From Antilocapra americana (lineage: Eukaryota > Chordata > Mammalia > Artiodactyla > Antilocapridae): a DNA stretch of 64,000 nt. Shown here in pieces: positions 11,575-23,302 of the stretch. Each line of letters begins with the position of its first letter. Position 1 is the first letter of the stretch. Both the position numbers and the translations under genes were made by a program. The stretch covers positions 6,400,993 to 6,464,992 of the forward strand of contig ML664157.1 of the NCBI GenBank assembly GCA_007570785.1, read 5' to 3'. The notes beneath the pieces are model-generated. The model saw only the letters and a list, made by a program, of their open reading frames with translations. It had not been told where the DNA came from and ran no database searches.

Positions 11575-11960
11575 TAGGATGTGTAACAGAATGATTTTTA
11601 AGACTGAGATATAATTGATCTATAAAATTTTACAACTTGTTGATCTGATACATATATGCTACAATATAATTACCACTTTTGTGTTCGCTAACCCTTCCAT
11701 TATCACAGAATTATCAATTTTATTTGGGAAGGACATTTTGTGATACACTCTCTTAGCAACTTTGAATATACAACACAGTCTTGCTAACTATAAACTCCAT
11801 GCTGTGCACTAGATTTCCAGAACGTAGGCATCTTGTCAGTTTGTACCCCTGGACCAACAAACAATAGAAGAAACAAATATTCTTAAAGTGCATCCTATAA
11901 AATGACTTCAGACACCAAGATACCAATCTTGTATTGTATTTTGACTGCTCCAAAATGGTT
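11575..11960 (-). repeat. L1M 3' UTR relic
   Basis: Antisense old L1 3' end. ACTCTCTTAGCAACTTTGAA at 11748-11767, TATACAACACAGTCTTGCTA, CTATAAACTCCATGCTGTGC and TTTGTACCCCTGGACC follow the known order. It probably continues beyond the SINE insertion into 12350-12510. Confidence 0.65.
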
Positions 11961-12001
11961 AATTTTTACTTTAATTTTCTTCAAATAGAAAATAATTTAC
12001 A

Positions 12002-12172
12002 TTAACTTCCCTGATAGCTCAGTTGGTAAAGAATCCGCCTGCAATGCAGGAGACCCTGGTTCAATTCCTGGGTTGGGAAGATCCACTGGAGAAGGGATAG
12101 GCTACCCACTCCAGTATTCTTGGTCTTCTCTTGTGGCTCAGCCGGTAAAGAATCTGCCCGCAGTGCAGGCAA
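12002..12172 (+). mobile_element. Bov-tA dimeric SINE, truncated
   Basis: A first tRNA-like unit (12002-12120: CCCTGATAGCTCAGTTGGTA, ACCCACTCCAGTATTCTTGG) runs directly into the head of a second unit (12124-12169), which ends abruptly. A complete dimer of this type is at 61170-61460. Confidence 0.85.
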
Positions 12173-12349
12173 GTAACAAGACAGTAATTCCCCTCCCATT
12201 TAACACAGTTGGCATAGTCAATTAGATAGTCAACCAAAAAAGTTAGAGGGGGTTATCATTTAAAAGGATACATCATTTAGACTTTTTTAAAAAATAACTT
12301 TTTGTTTTAAAATAATTTCAAACAAGAATAGGAACTTCAAGAATAATAC

Positions 12350-12510
12350 AGGGAAGGTAATATTCAGTATTTGTCTTTCTCTGTCTGACTTATTTCACTT
12401 AGTAAAATACCTTTCAAGTTCAACCATGTTGTTGCAAAGGGTAAAACTTTACCCTTTGCAACAACATGGATGAGTAATATTCCATGTGTGTATGTGTGTA
12501 TAAATAAATA
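12350..12510 (-). repeat. L1M relic carrying a perfect palindrome
   Basis: Antisense L1 text (TTTGTCTTTCTCTGTCTGAC, TTATTTCACTTAG, CCATGTTGTTGCAAA, GAGTAATATTCCATG). The 46-bp palindrome at 12424-12469 replaces what is normally non-palindromic L1 sequence. Confidence 0.7.
12424..12469. repeat. perfect inverted repeat, 22-bp arms, 2-bp spacer
   Basis: The left arm 12424-12445 (starts CCATGTTGTTGCAAAGGG) is the exact reverse complement of the right arm 12448-12469. The spacer is AC. The left arm agrees with the L1M consensus at this position. The right arm does not and looks like a copied, inverted version of the left. Confidence 0.95.
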
Positions 12511-13435
12511 TATATAGGGGTCATTTAGATTTTAAAACCTACATACGTGAATGTACAGTCACTGAACAACATTTTGACTCATCACCAAGGACTTTCGCTT
12601 GAACGTTGCTTGGTAGATTAAAACTCAGCCATCTAACTGCAGCTTCCATACTGCTACAATGTCATCAACATTTCCCTGTTTGATCTGTTTTGAAGTATGT
12701 GTGTGTGTGCTTTAAGCACTCAGAGTGCCAACCTCGTTTAGGATTTTCAACTTTATTCCTTCATTTATTGTTCATCATTCAAAAACATTTATTTTATGTA
12801 TGCATTAAAGAGTAGCCCACTGGTTATAATCATGCAAGATTATGTGGGCATCTATCAATGTACAATACAGTAAAGATGAAGAATGATGGTTAATTCAGCG
12901 ACTTGGCTAAATGGAATTAAATTAAGTGCACTTCAATTGTATCTGCCGTGGAGGGTGATGGTTAATTCAGAGAGCTGATTAGGTGAAGATAGATTGAGAC
13001 AGTTTAAATCACACCTACCACTTTTATGTTTTATAGGAGTGACAGATATATTTTCAAATCTTTCAGTTTCCCAATACTTCATTTTTTTTAAAGGCACATT
13101 GTAACAACGTGAAGTTATAGATATAATCCTGTTCTAGTAATTGGACTTAGGGTAATGTTGGCCAAAAGCAAAATTGAGAAAATGATAAAATACTTTTCCC
13201 TGCATATAATTGGCATTACTTGATTTAGGATGAGTTTTTCTAAAGTTTTTTTCTGATCTTTAGATGACCTTTAGCAATAGACAGCTTACAGAAGTTGACA
13301 CAAAGTTTCAGGTTCCTTAATTAGGCACACCACAGTTCACTTGCTTTGGGTCTCACCTGGAAATCTGAGAAAATACAACCTCAGGGACAGCTGTACGCCA
13401 CTGGTTCCACTGAAAGATATATACCAGAAAACAAG
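12511..13435. other. unassigned sequence
   Basis: No gene seen. A short GATGGTTAATTCAG word occurs twice (near 12885 and 12957). A brief GT run lies at 12698-12709. No family recognised. Confidence 0.3.
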
Positions 13436-13439
13436 TGTC

Positions 13440-13625
13440 CTTTGATATCTGTAAACATCATCATCATCATCTTCTTCTTTATCACCATCAGAACTATCGA
13501 TTACTGAGCATGCACCGTAGGTCTGGCGATGTACTCTGTGTAACTGTGAGAACACTGGAAGGTGTACATTACTGTTCACATTTTGCAGATGGGGAAAGGT
13601 CAGTCAGGTATCATTTCATGAAAGG
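13440..13625 (+). repeat. MIR relic with CAT/CTT-rich start
   Basis: An ATCATCATCATCATCTTCTT tract is followed by ATTACTGAGCATGCACCG, GCGATGTACTCTGTG and CACATTTTGCAGATGGGGAA, which track the MIR core in order. The ORFs over this tract are low-complexity products, not genes. Confidence 0.55.
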
Positions 13626-14365
13626 CAGACAGTTAACACATTTGAAAACAAGGGTAACAATGGCCTTGTCTAACTCTTTCCTATTCCGTAGAAACTTTTT
13701 CACAACATGCTGTCTGCAAATCAAAAATCTGGTTTAAAGTAACAGAAAAAACTTGAGTCAACTTAATCAAAAAATGAGAATTAATGTATGGGATATAAAC
13801 TTGCTTCATGAATCAGAGTAACCAGTCAGATCAGGAATTGATCAGGAACTAAAGGCAGCAGTTGGAAAGTCAGCAGAAATCCAAATCTGTCTCATGTCTT
13901 TTTTGCTTTATTTGCTTCATTCTCATCCCATATCTTACCCCTCTTCTGTCCTGGAACCTCATGAGTTTAATGGCTATGCTCCAGCCACATACAGAAATGA
14001 ATCTGAATCTGACTGGCCTGCTGATGGCATGCCAGGTATTCAGCACTGATAAATCAGTGAGGGTGGGGTGAAAGGTCAAAATAGGAGGGGACATCTCATT
14101 CCTGGAAAAGCAGGGGCAATTCTCATTAAGAGGTGTATAGCAAAGAGAGCTAGTAGTTCACAATACAGATAAAAATCTATATGTTCTTCTTAGGACATGG
14201 TTGGATTACAGTTCTCAGTCTGCTTTACCGTTGAGTATAGCAGACTGATTGGATTTTCATCATGGAATAACTGAAAATGATGTGTGCCAGTTTAAGATAC
14301 AGGCCCTTGTTAAACTCATATATATGTTTCCTTCCTTTTAGGGCTAACTGGAACAGGGTGACCTT
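13626..14365. other. unassigned sequence
   Basis: A somewhat less AT-rich stretch (13850-14110) with no recognised repeat or gene. Two opposing 69-74 codon ORFs overlap there, which argues for chance. Confidence 0.3.
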
Positions 14366-14371
14366 GGAAGC

Positions 14372-14585
14372 TCTCTCTATATTTTTTTATTTTTCACAGA
14401 TTTTTTTGAGGTACAATTTATGTATACATATTAAAAGTATACAATTTGATCAGTTTTGACATTAGCATAAACTCATCAACAGTCTATCACCACCATCAAG
14501 ACAATGAACATGCCCATCACCCCAAAAGTTTCCTTATTCCTCTTGGTAAAACCCTCCCATCCCTCTCAACTTTCCCCCATCCCCA
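14372..14585 (-). repeat. L1M 3' UTR relic
   Basis: The antisense pattern TTTTGAGGTACAATTTATGT, TATACAATTTGATCAGTTTT, ACCACCATCAAGACAATGAA, CATCACCCCAAAAGTTTCC follows a well-known ancient L1 3' UTR. Confidence 0.7.
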
Positions 14586-15384
14586 GGAAGTCACTGGTCT
14601 GAAGCTATAATTTTAAATTAGCAGGACTTCAGCTGGATTACTAATTGATCAAGTGGAATAGAGCTACTTTGCCAAACTTCCCAAACTAACTCACTAGTGT
14701 TACTTGGAAGAAACAAGCTTTTAGTATATTTAAGTAATATATTTGTGGGTCTAACTTTTACACCAGTAAATTGAGCTCTCCTAACTCAACCCAGAGGGAA
14801 GGCTCATGGGTTGAAAACACATCCCAGAAGATGTTTTTTCCTCCTGAACTATGAAGAATGAAAAGGACTCACAGGAAAACTATAAATAAACTGCAAAATT
14901 ATAATTTCCTTGAAGTCACCTATTTAATCCCAGCTATTTATGTTTTTGTATGCACATCACTTACTATAATCACGATTATAGCTGAAATCCTGATATTATC
15001 CATTGTTTAGATTCATTTTTCTTCATTCACTCTTAATCATATATTGAGAGGACAGAATCTAGTAGTTTTTCTTTCCTCCTTTAGGGAATACTTTCCAAGG
15101 ACAACTCATTGTCAAAATAGATACGAGATTGTTCTAAAACAGTGAGTATAAATATTTTTGTATATAATTCTATACTAAACAATAGAAAGTCCAAGTTAAC
15201 TCAGCAGAGCCATTGTCCCAAAGGAGAATACTGTTTAACTGAGCAAAAGAGACAGCACTACAATGATTAAAGAGCAATATACAGCTTTTTAAGTGACAAA
15301 TACAAATATTTTATGTAGTTTAAATCAAAGATTTCTAAAGTATATATTCTATTTTCTACTTTATTAAAATGCATACCTTTTACA
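14586..15384. other. unassigned AT-rich sequence
   Basis: Nothing recognisable beyond AT-rich unique-looking DNA. Confidence 0.3.
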
Positions 15385-15545
15385 GTAATATGTTACATGT
15401 TATATATAGTGTATATATTATATGCATATAATATATATTATATTAATATATTATTAATTATATAACAATCACATTGTATTAATTATGTTACATGTATACA
15501 TACATATAAATATATATATATAAACACACATGCACACATATATCT
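15385..15545. repeat. AT-rich low-complexity tract
   Basis: Alternating TA and TAT/ATA runs (for example ATATATATTATATTAATATA) pass into mixed TA/CA repeats and end ACACACATGCACACATATAT. No tidy unit. Confidence 0.85.
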
Positions 15546-15690
15546 CAAAAATGTCTGGAGAAGTAGTCTCCCAAATGTTAATAGTGATTATATCATTGTG
15601 TGATTACAAGCAATATTTAAGTTTAATTTTTTCATTCTCTATTTTTCTCCTTTAACAAATTTGTATTACAATATAATAAAGAAAAACTTA
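15546..15690 (+). repeat. possible L1M 3' relic
   Basis: GTCTGGAGAAGTAGTCTCCC with AATGTTAATAGTGATTATAT resembles the ancient L1 tract of type aaatgttaacagtggttatc. Weak match. Confidence 0.4.
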
Positions 15691-18354
15691 ATGGAAAAAT
15701 ATGTAAGCAAAGAGGGGAGTTCTGTTCATTGCCTATGAGTTAATTCTAAAATACTTTAAAAAGAGAGGTCAAGGAAAATATCAAGAGGCAAGCTGTGTTT
15801 ATTTTGCAATGGAGAGAAGGGGTAAAGAGAGATAAGGAAATTAATGGAACAACCGCACCTAAGAAACTCTTTAAATATTTGGACAAGGACGACAATCTGT
15901 GAGAACTTATTACAGTCATGAATACATATTAAGATTTTAATACTAGGTTGACTTAAAGGATACTTTATTTGGGAGCTGAGGCACTTCTTTCAAGTCAAAT
16001 TGATCTTTTGTATATTACTCTGGCCCAGGAGAGGGCAGACCGCCACACATAAAGAAGTTTAGCTTGACCTTTTAAAGAAATGATGCCTATGGCATGACCA
16101 AGTCCTTACAAAAGGAAATGGCTACTAATCCTTAAAATATGTGTTGTTCTTTTCTCTCAGTATTTCCATTCCCATTTGTAACCATCTCCAAACACAAATG
16201 CTTCTTTCTGAATAAATTATTACTGTAACAACTTCGGTGCCATGATTATTCTTCCTAACAGGTTTGCATTTATTCTTGGATTAGCTCTTTATTCCTTAGT
16301 AGTGGATCTCTTTTAAAATGAAAGTTTGCAGCTTCTTATAAGGGAAACAAACAAACAAAAAGAATTAACTGTAGTAATGAACTGGTCTCACACTTTTAAG
16401 CAAGCAGTGAAATGAACATGGAAGCTGTTTATTTAAAAGAGAGGAAATGATAGTATGAACATGAATAATCTATAGTCCACTGAAGTTAAGCTCTTTGTAG
16501 AGAAAAGTTAAGCTTGTCTCCAAACTGTAAAATGATTGAATAGTATTAAATATGTTTTAACATTTGAGATCATTTATTTCCTTAAAAAATTTAGCAGATT
16601 AATTATCATGTTAAATTGTTGAAATTAACAAATGACTTTATTAAATGAGAATTTCAATATAAAATGGTTAAGTAACTGTATTGTGTTGTATTTTGGGTGC
16701 TTCACTAAGATTCACTAAGAATTCTTCATAATCTATTATGTCCTTTTACCATCTGGTTTAAACTATGCTTGAGGCCAAGCCTTAAAGTACAAAATGTCAG
16801 GTTGATATTTAAAATAAGTTCAGGGTTTTAAGTTATCCAAAAATTTATTTGCCTTTACTTTTCTCATTCTCTGTTTAATGAACTGACTTAAAAATTACCT
16901 GTCATTATGAATGTAAAGGCTTAAAATTTAAATTGACATAGCACTGAAGCCTGAAATTAATAAGAACTGAGGAAAGAATGAACTTTAGGACATTGATTTT
17001 TTTTCTGGAATTTTATTTTAGCATCTAGTCTTCTGTTAGAGGACACTAAACTAGTAACTGAACAAATTACTCCAAAGATTTTAGGTTGAATTATAATAAT
17101 TTTCAAACAATGAAAAAATGTATTAGAAACAATATTTTACTAAATCCCAAAGAGATTAAAAATGTGTTGATGTATTTAGTTAGATTTTAAAGCTTTAAGT
17201 CAGTAATTACACTGAATGAAACTATTACTTCCCAAAGACTGAATAAAAATGATTCTCATTTGTTATACTCTAGAATTGTTACTTACATTTCTTATTTTAT
17301 ATTAGACAATTTTAAAAAAATCTCATCCACATGATTTCATGCTTAAAAACATTTCTAATTTTGAGATGGGAATTTTTAAAATAAACAACATTAACTTTGA
17401 ACTTCAAACAGGAAAAATAAGCCTCAGTTCAGCTATTCTCCACCTCTGGGTGTGGTTCAGAAGTCACAAAAAGTACAACCAGCTTAAAGCGTTTGATTTA
17501 TGACCTGTCTCGTTGCGTTTTGGTGACTTTAAAGCATAAAACAAATCCTTTCATTATCTTTTCATGTAGCTTGATAACTTTAACAATAAAAAAAGGGGAC
17601 ATGTATACTAAAATTCTCTAAAAATGCTTATTAGTGGGAAACAAAGAAAGCTAAATCCCTAGTTACCAAGATTTACAGCCGGTGGATTGACTTAGTCAGT
17701 CTAAAATGTCTGGTGTGTTACCCTTACTCATATGTTTGGGAGCTAGATGACCTTCCCCCTGCCCTGCCTCCATGGAAATTAAAACATGTCACCTGTTAGA
17801 AATTTTTAATCATCCTGCATTTATCAGCAAACAATGATACCATGTTAAAGTCTGAAAGAATCTTAAAGTTTCTTTGTCTCATTTTGCAGATATTAAAGTA
17901 ATGTCCTAGAAGCATGCACAATTTCATTCTGTGGGCAGAACCAAGAATTTTTCATATTAAAATCAGACACACTAACTCTTGGTTATGTTTAGGATAATAA
18001 ACAATTCAAGAAAACTCGGTGTGATCACTGTCACAAGAGTGAACCATCAGGTCATAGGAAGGCAGACGTGGTTAGCCATTCCAGTAGCCATCTGGTTACC
18101 CACAGGTCCCACCCATGACCAGCCACATTCCCTAAGCTTGAGGCATGTCTTTTTTCTTGATGAAAGAGAAGCTGTGAGTTTAACCACTAAGTAAATTATG
18201 GAGAAGTGCTGTGCTCAGTTACCTGCAATGGGACTTTTCCTCAAAGTGTTGTTTGATAGAAATGTAATCTGAGTCATAGATAGAATTTTAAATTCTTACT
18301 AGCAAAAAAAAAAAATTTCTACTAGCCTCACTTTTAAAAAAAGTAAAAAGAAAC
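15691..18354. other. unassigned sequence, no gene seen
   Basis: About 2.7 kb with no young repeat, which is unusual in this window. The only repeat hint is a possible MIR at 17845-17985 (TCTCATTTTGCAGATATTAA followed by GCAGAACCAAGAATTT). No ORF over 71 codons and no splice-consistent coding pattern that I can support. Part of this could be conserved non-coding DNA. Confidence 0.35.
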
Positions 18355-18615
18355 AGGTATAAATATATGTATATATTTTAAATTTGTATTGGAGTATAGT
18401 TGATTTACAATGTTGTGTTGGCTTCTTTTGTACAGCGAAGTGAATTGGTTATACATATACAAATATATACTCTTTGTAGATCTTTTCCATATTGAACTTT
18501 ACAGAGTATTGAGTTCCCTGTGATATACGGTGGGTCCTGTTAGTTATCTATTTTATGTATAAGCATTATGTAATATGTCAATCCAAATCTCCCAATGTCC
18601 CTCCCTGCTGCTTGA
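18355..18615 (-). repeat. artiodactyl-type L1 3' UTR relic
   Basis: Antisense text ATTGGAGTATAGTTGATTTA, CAATGTTGTGTTGGCTTC, CAGAGTATTGAGTTCCCTGT, GTTAGTTATCTATTTTATGT, CAATCTCCCAAT-type end. This is the classic L1MA/L1 3' UTR order. Confidence 0.78.
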
Positions 18616-18885
18616 AGGTATGTTTAAAAATATATTTTGTTTAACTCTATATATCCACACTATCATGATTTCAGCATGCAATTCTTATAAAAAATTATAA
18701 ATAAAATATTGTACATTACTTTTTCCACATTATCTTTAAATCCAATGTGTATTTTACACTCATAGCTCAAACTCTAAATAAAAGGAACCAATCAGATAAG
18801 TATGAAATACAAGAATTGTTTAACATGATAAGTGCAAACAAGCTGATGGTCAGTTTTATGCCACTAGAGTACAATAGTTTCTTGT
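18616..18885. other. unassigned sequence
   Basis: Short gap between an L1 3' UTR and a MIR. An AT-rich run around 18690 could be the end of another old element. Nothing assigned. Confidence 0.3.
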
Positions 18886-18889
18886 GCCT

Positions 18890-19115
18890 GGGTTCTAAAG
18901 CCAAAATGCTTAGGTTTAAAACTTCCTCACTCTGCACTTGTTATTATGTTGGACACTTAGTCAACCTCCTTGTGCTTTGGCTTCCTTATCTACAAAATAG
19001 CAGAAATAAAATATTACCTACCCTATGGGGTTACTGTGGGATTAAATATGCCTAAAGCATCCAGAAGAGTGCTGGGACATTATTCTGCCAATGGTGGCAG
19101 TTACTATTACTATTA
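18890..19115 (-). repeat. MIR relic
   Basis: Antisense MIR. TTAGTCAACCTCCTTGTGC, TTCCTTATCTACAAAATAGC, GGGGTTACTGTGGGATTAAA, AGAGTGCTGGGACAT and the final ACTATTACTATTATTATTAC are all in order. Confidence 0.75.
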
Positions 19116-19132
19116 TTATTACTTCTCCAGAA

Positions 19133-19245
19133 CAATTGACAAGTGTGTTCTGTGGACCATCACCATCAGCATTACCTGCAAAAGCAGAGCTACTACTTGA
19201 GAATCTTCCTTTTATTGATAGTCCCAGATGATTCATATGCACATT
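19133..19245 (+). repeat. MER5A-like hAT-Charlie DNA transposon relic
   Basis: TGTTCTGTGGACCATCACCA, TCAGCATTACCTGCAAAAGC and CAGATGATTCATATGCACAT correspond to the ends of MER5A, with much of the middle lost. MER5A elements are non-autonomous. Confidence 0.6.
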
Positions 19246-19344
19246 AAAACATAGGAAGGAATATCCTAGAGGTGAAGAAGAGAAATTATAAAAATGACAA
19301 ATATAACATCTGGGAATTATAGATAAGGCTTCAATTTTCAAAAA

Positions 19345-19855
19345 GAAAAATTGGTTTGCTAGTTATGGTTTTCCAGAAAAATAGAACCAATAGGAGAGAG
19401 AAGAAGAGAGATTTCTTTATAAAAAGATATTGGTTCATGTGAGTAATTAATGGAGGCTATACCACAGTCTGCCCTCTACAAGCTAGAGACCCAGGAAAGC
19501 AAGTGGTACACCTGGAAGTTCTGAAAGCCTGAGAACCAGTGGTGTTGATTCTAGCCCAGATATGAAGCCCTAAGAACCAGAAGTATCGTGGGCAAAAGAC
19601 TGATGTCCAAACTCAAGCAGTAAGGCAGACACAAAAGAGGCCATAGAGGCAGAGCATGCCACCCTTCTCCTACCTTTTGGTTCTACTCAGGCCTTCCCAC
19701 TTTGGGGAGGTCAATCTGCTTTATTCAGTCTACCAGTTCAAATGCTAATCTCTTCTGGAAACACCCTCACAAATACATCCTGCAACAATGTTTTACCGAC
19801 TATTTGGGCATCCAATGATCCAGTCAAGTTGACACATCAATTAACTGTCACATTG
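19345..19855 (-). repeat. ancient repeat, probably an L1M 3' end
   Basis: It begins GTTATGGTTTTCCAGAAAAA and AGAACCAATAGGAG, and ends GGTCAATCTGCTTTATTCAG, AGTCTACCAGTTCAAATGCT and CAGTCAAGTTGACACATCAA. I know this ordered text from a common eutherian repeat that I believe is an L1M 3' end, but the family name is uncertain. Confidence 0.55.
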
Positions 19856-20084
19856 GGAAAAATAGATTAAGCAAGTGAGGAGTGATGAAAATATCAAAAT
19901 ATAAAAAATTTGGCACAGAGACAAAGTAAAAACCCAAGGAATTCTAGCTATGACAATTCTGAATAACTTCCTTTTAAAATGATTCATCATCAACAGAAAG
20001 ACAAAATTCATTGTGGCAGAAGAAATCAAAGAAATCAAAGGTGGAAACTGATGTCACATTTAAGGCCTCACAGCTCTGCCTGGT

Positions 20085-20275
20085 TAACAGCTCACATTTG
20101 CAGAGCAATTAGTTAGAGTCTCTTAACATCCCAGTAAAGATGTTCAAGCAGGTGATTTCTCCTCTTCTGATAAATTGAGAAGATGAGACCTGGAGAAATT
20201 GTGCCTTTCTTACTTTACAGAGAATTAAATGGCAGATCTAAAATTGGTATCCCTGAATTTTTCTCCATCAGATCC
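20085..20275 (+). repeat. possible MIR relic
   Basis: CACATTTGCAGAGCAATTAG, a region like TCTTAACATCCCAGTAAAGA, GAGAAGATGAGACCTGGAGA and GCAGATCTAAAATTGGTATC follow a degraded MIR order. Confidence 0.45.
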
Positions 20276-20285
20276 TCATAGCGCA

Positions 20286-20793
20286 TCAGTTCAGTTCAGT
20301 CGCTCAGTTGTGTCCAACTCTTTGTGACCCCATGGACTGCAGCATGCCAGGCCTCCCTGTCCACCACCAACACTTGGAGCTTCCTCAAATTCATGTCCAT
20401 CAAGTCAGTGGTGCCATCCAACCATCTCATCCTCTGTTGTCCCCTTCTCCTTCTGCCTTCAATCTTTCCTAGCATCAAGGTCTTTTCAAATGAGTCAGTT
20501 CTTTGCATCAGGTGGCCAAAGTATTGGAGTTTCAGCTTCAGCATCAGTCCTTCCAATGAATATTCAGGACTGATTTCCTTTAGGATGGACTGGTTTGATC
20601 TCCTTGGAGTCTGAGGGACTCTCAAGAGTCTTCTCCAAAACCACAGTTCCAAAGCATCAATTCTTTGGTGCTCAGCTTTCTTTATAGTCCAACTCTCACA
20701 TACACGCATGACTACCAGAAAAAACATAGCTTTGACTAGACTGACCTTTGTTGGCAAGGTAATGTCTCTGCTTTTTAATATGCTGTCTAGATA
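20286..20793 (-). mobile_element. BovB LINE, 5'-truncated 3' end
   Basis: It starts with the antisense BovB terminus CAGTTCAGTTCAGTCGCTCA and extends through the C-terminal coding region to CTTTTTAATATGCTGTCTAG, where it is truncated. It is colinear with 26055-26560 and 45573-46050. Confidence 0.93.
20296..20757 (-). pseudogene. BovB ORF C-terminal fragment (153 codons, open)
   Basis: A single open frame gives the C-terminal end of the BovB polyprotein after the RT palm: [35 protein letters not shown] text (ALEL here), [36 protein letters not shown], ending WTQLSD at the natural 3' end. No endonuclease or catalytic YADD box is included, so it has no enzymatic capacity. The first Met is internal to the family frame. 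Confidence 0.85.
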
Positions 20794-21820
20794 ATAATAC
20801 TAGTATTATCATTATTATGACCTTGGATGTTACAGTGTGGTCAGTGCCCAAATACCAGTTCTTTTATGAGCTCTACTCATTTGCTAAGGTTTCAGGGGCT
20901 TCACTGATATTTTCCTTGATGTAAGTGGTACTGTGAGCCTCTTCCTTCCCATTACTCCACAGTGGGCCATCCATTCCATTGACTCTTGCTGCTGGGTTAT
21001 CCTCACTTTTCCTGTGGTAGCTATCTTGTGGTACCTGCAAGATGCCAAAATCCCAGCTGCATTAGGCATCCTCTACTCACAGGATCTTGTATATCTAGGC
21101 CACTTCAACCCATGGACCTGAAGATTGAACCAGCTTTGCTGCCGTTGCCCTACCCCATTTCTCTGTAACATCAACACCAACTTCTGGTCCAGGGCTAAGT
21201 AATATCTTTCACATAAAAAAAAATCATTCATTCCAAATCTAGTGGTGGGACAGATCCATAATCATATAGAAAGCAGAGAAGCCATGCGGCCATTACCCAT
21301 TCTCTGTGAGTGAAGAAAAGAAGGGATAGTTATGCCCTCTTGAGGTCTGCTATCTCTCCTTTGGGTATCTCTTTCTTTTAGTATAGTTGCCATTCCAGCA
21401 CTGATTATTTTTAGCAAAATTTAATACTTGGCTTTAAATGTTTTGAACTATTTTTAGAGAAAGCCTACAATAGAATCATGAGCTCAGGGGATCATAAAAC
21501 GTTCTCAATAATCTTCATTTTTTCCCATTATCATAGCAAATACCAAATCACAAAGAATTAAAATCTAGAAATTTAAGTGTAAATGGGAAAAGGTTTTTGT
21601 TTTTCAGTAATATATACTGAATTAATAGGTACAAACACTGATAGATGAAGACTAACACTATGCCAAGGACAAAATACTTTATTCAGCTGATTAAGAATTC
21701 CAGTAATAAAACTGAGAAATAAAGTTAATGCTTGCTCTAATATATCTACTCTAATCTAATAATTGCTTGACTCTTGTTTCACAAGGATTTGGAAGGTGGG
21801 GATAGAAGTTCTTAAGCCAC
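20794..21820. other. unassigned, less AT-rich stretch
   Basis: Bases 20880-21180 are richer in C and G than their surroundings and read like an old repeat or degraded coding DNA. Opposing ORFs of about 60 codons overlap, with no motif that I recognise. A short TAATAATACTAGTATTATCA palindromic word lies at about 20792-20811. No family assigned. Confidence 0.3.
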
Positions 21821-21824
21821 AAAA

Positions 21825-21970
21825 CTACTATCATCATCAACTTTAGAGACCATTGCTATTATTATTATTTTCATTTTATACACAAGAAATATGAGGCTTT
21901 GAATTAATGTTCTTGCTCAAGAGATTCTGTGAAAAGCAGAATCTTTTGGATTATGAAAATAATTGAAAGC
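21825..21970 (+). repeat. possible MIR relic
   Basis: CTATTATTATTATTTTCATT, TTATACACAAGAAATATGAG and CTTGCTCAAGAGATTCTGTG match the MIR 3' half in order, with strong divergence. Confidence 0.45.
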
Positions 21971-22936
21971 ATCTTGATGTTAACTCTTGTTAAAGATACC
22001 CATGATATTTATATAATCTCAGTTTCAAATAAAAACATATTTGTTTTTCAGTACATTTACCAAAATTAGGTGACTATTGTGTAAGAGTAGCAGGAGATCC
22101 AGCTACTCACGTATGTCCAGAGTCATATGCTGTCAAACATCAGTACCAAATAAGATGAATTCCAAATAAAAAGGAAAGGAAGCCAACTTGGATGTGTTTC
22201 ATGAAAAAAACAAGCAGATTTCCTTGGTGCCAAGACATTTGGCAGCCTTCTGACGCATGACTGCTTCTCCTTCCTGTTTCTCTCACTTCATCCCATAATG
22301 TATAGCCTTATAAATACCTAAGTAAGTGTCTGAGGAGTAAGTTATAAGTTGTAAATCAGCTCATGAGATCTGAGCAGAGATTATCTTAAAATAACAGAAT
22401 GGCATCCAGACATTTCAAGGCCTGACTGAACACTATGCACTCAATCTACCAGAATAATGTGGGTCAGCCTTGGATATGAAAGAGAAGGGTAAAAGTGGTG
22501 AAGAATGGAAAAGAGTGAAGAAGAAAGGAGTAAAGGAGACATTCCTGGCATTGCCTATCCAAACATGGTCCAAGAAACAGAATATCTTCCAGGCCAACTG
22601 ACCCAGAGTCCATCTGACAACAATATCTCTTGTGATGACCAATTCCTTAGGGAAAAAGTTCAAAATCTGCCTTTACTTATTTGCTTAAATGGATAAATAA
22701 GTAACTAGGACAATATTCTGTCATATAATTATCCTAGGTACCTAATAGATATAGTCCTGATTAAATTAATCGATTGTTTTATGGTTTATATACCTCAGAT
22801 TCTTGTGAATTAGAGTGACCAATTCTGGCCACGCTTAATCTAAGTCAATGATAAGAACCTGTATCACATTAGTAAGCATCAGGGCTGGAATAAGGGCCAT
22901 TGTAAGTTATTCTTTTCAAACTTGAGCTGATCCTGC
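21971..22936. other. unassigned sequence
   Basis: About 1 kb with no recognised element. A 63-codon ORF (22505-22696) and an opposing 76-codon ORF overlap. I regard both as chance. Confidence 0.3.
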
Positions 22937-23092
22937 ACCAGTGTTGCAGAGAAGACAAAGGCAACCCACTCCAGTGTTCTTGCCTGGAGAATCCCAGGGA
23001 CAGCGGAGCCTGGCGGGCTGCCATCTATGGGGTCGCACAGAGTCGGACACGACTGAAGCGACTTAGCAGCAGCAGCTGCAGCAGCACTGTTG
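22937..23092 (+). mobile_element. BovA2-type SINE, 5'-truncated, AGC tail
   Basis: The 3' half only: GAGAAGACAAAGGCAACCCA, CTGGAGAATCCCAGGGACAG, ATCTATGGGGTCGCACAGAG and TCGGACACGACTGAAGCGAC. It is followed by an imperfect AGC repeat, the usual BovA2 tail microsatellite. Confidence 0.9.
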
Positions 23093-23154
23093 CCTAATCT
23101 GTCTTTTAATATAAGGACCCCTTTGAAAATCTGATGAAAACTAGAAGGGCACAT

Positions 23155-23156
<2 letters not shown>

Positions 23157-23192
<36 letters not shown>
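23157..23192. repeat. (CA)18 microsatellite
   Basis: 36 bases of uninterrupted CA dinucleotide. Likely polymorphic. Confidence 0.98.
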
Positions 23193-23197
<5 letters not shown>

Positions 23198-23302
23198 TCA
23201 TTTCAAGGGATTCGTAGAGCTTGAAGCTGATCCATGGACTCTCACTTACAAACTCTCCATCCTCAAGAAACTTGCAGTCTGACTAAAAGATAATCACAGG
23301 AA

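Noticed and set aside
13337..13737. Opposing 80- and 100-codon ORFs
   Set aside because: They overlap a MIR relic with a CAT/CTT simple repeat, giving low-complexity His and Asp runs.
22879..23193. 104-codon ORF with Cys-Val and Ala runs
   Set aside because: The runs are the translated CA microsatellite and the AGC tail of a SINE.
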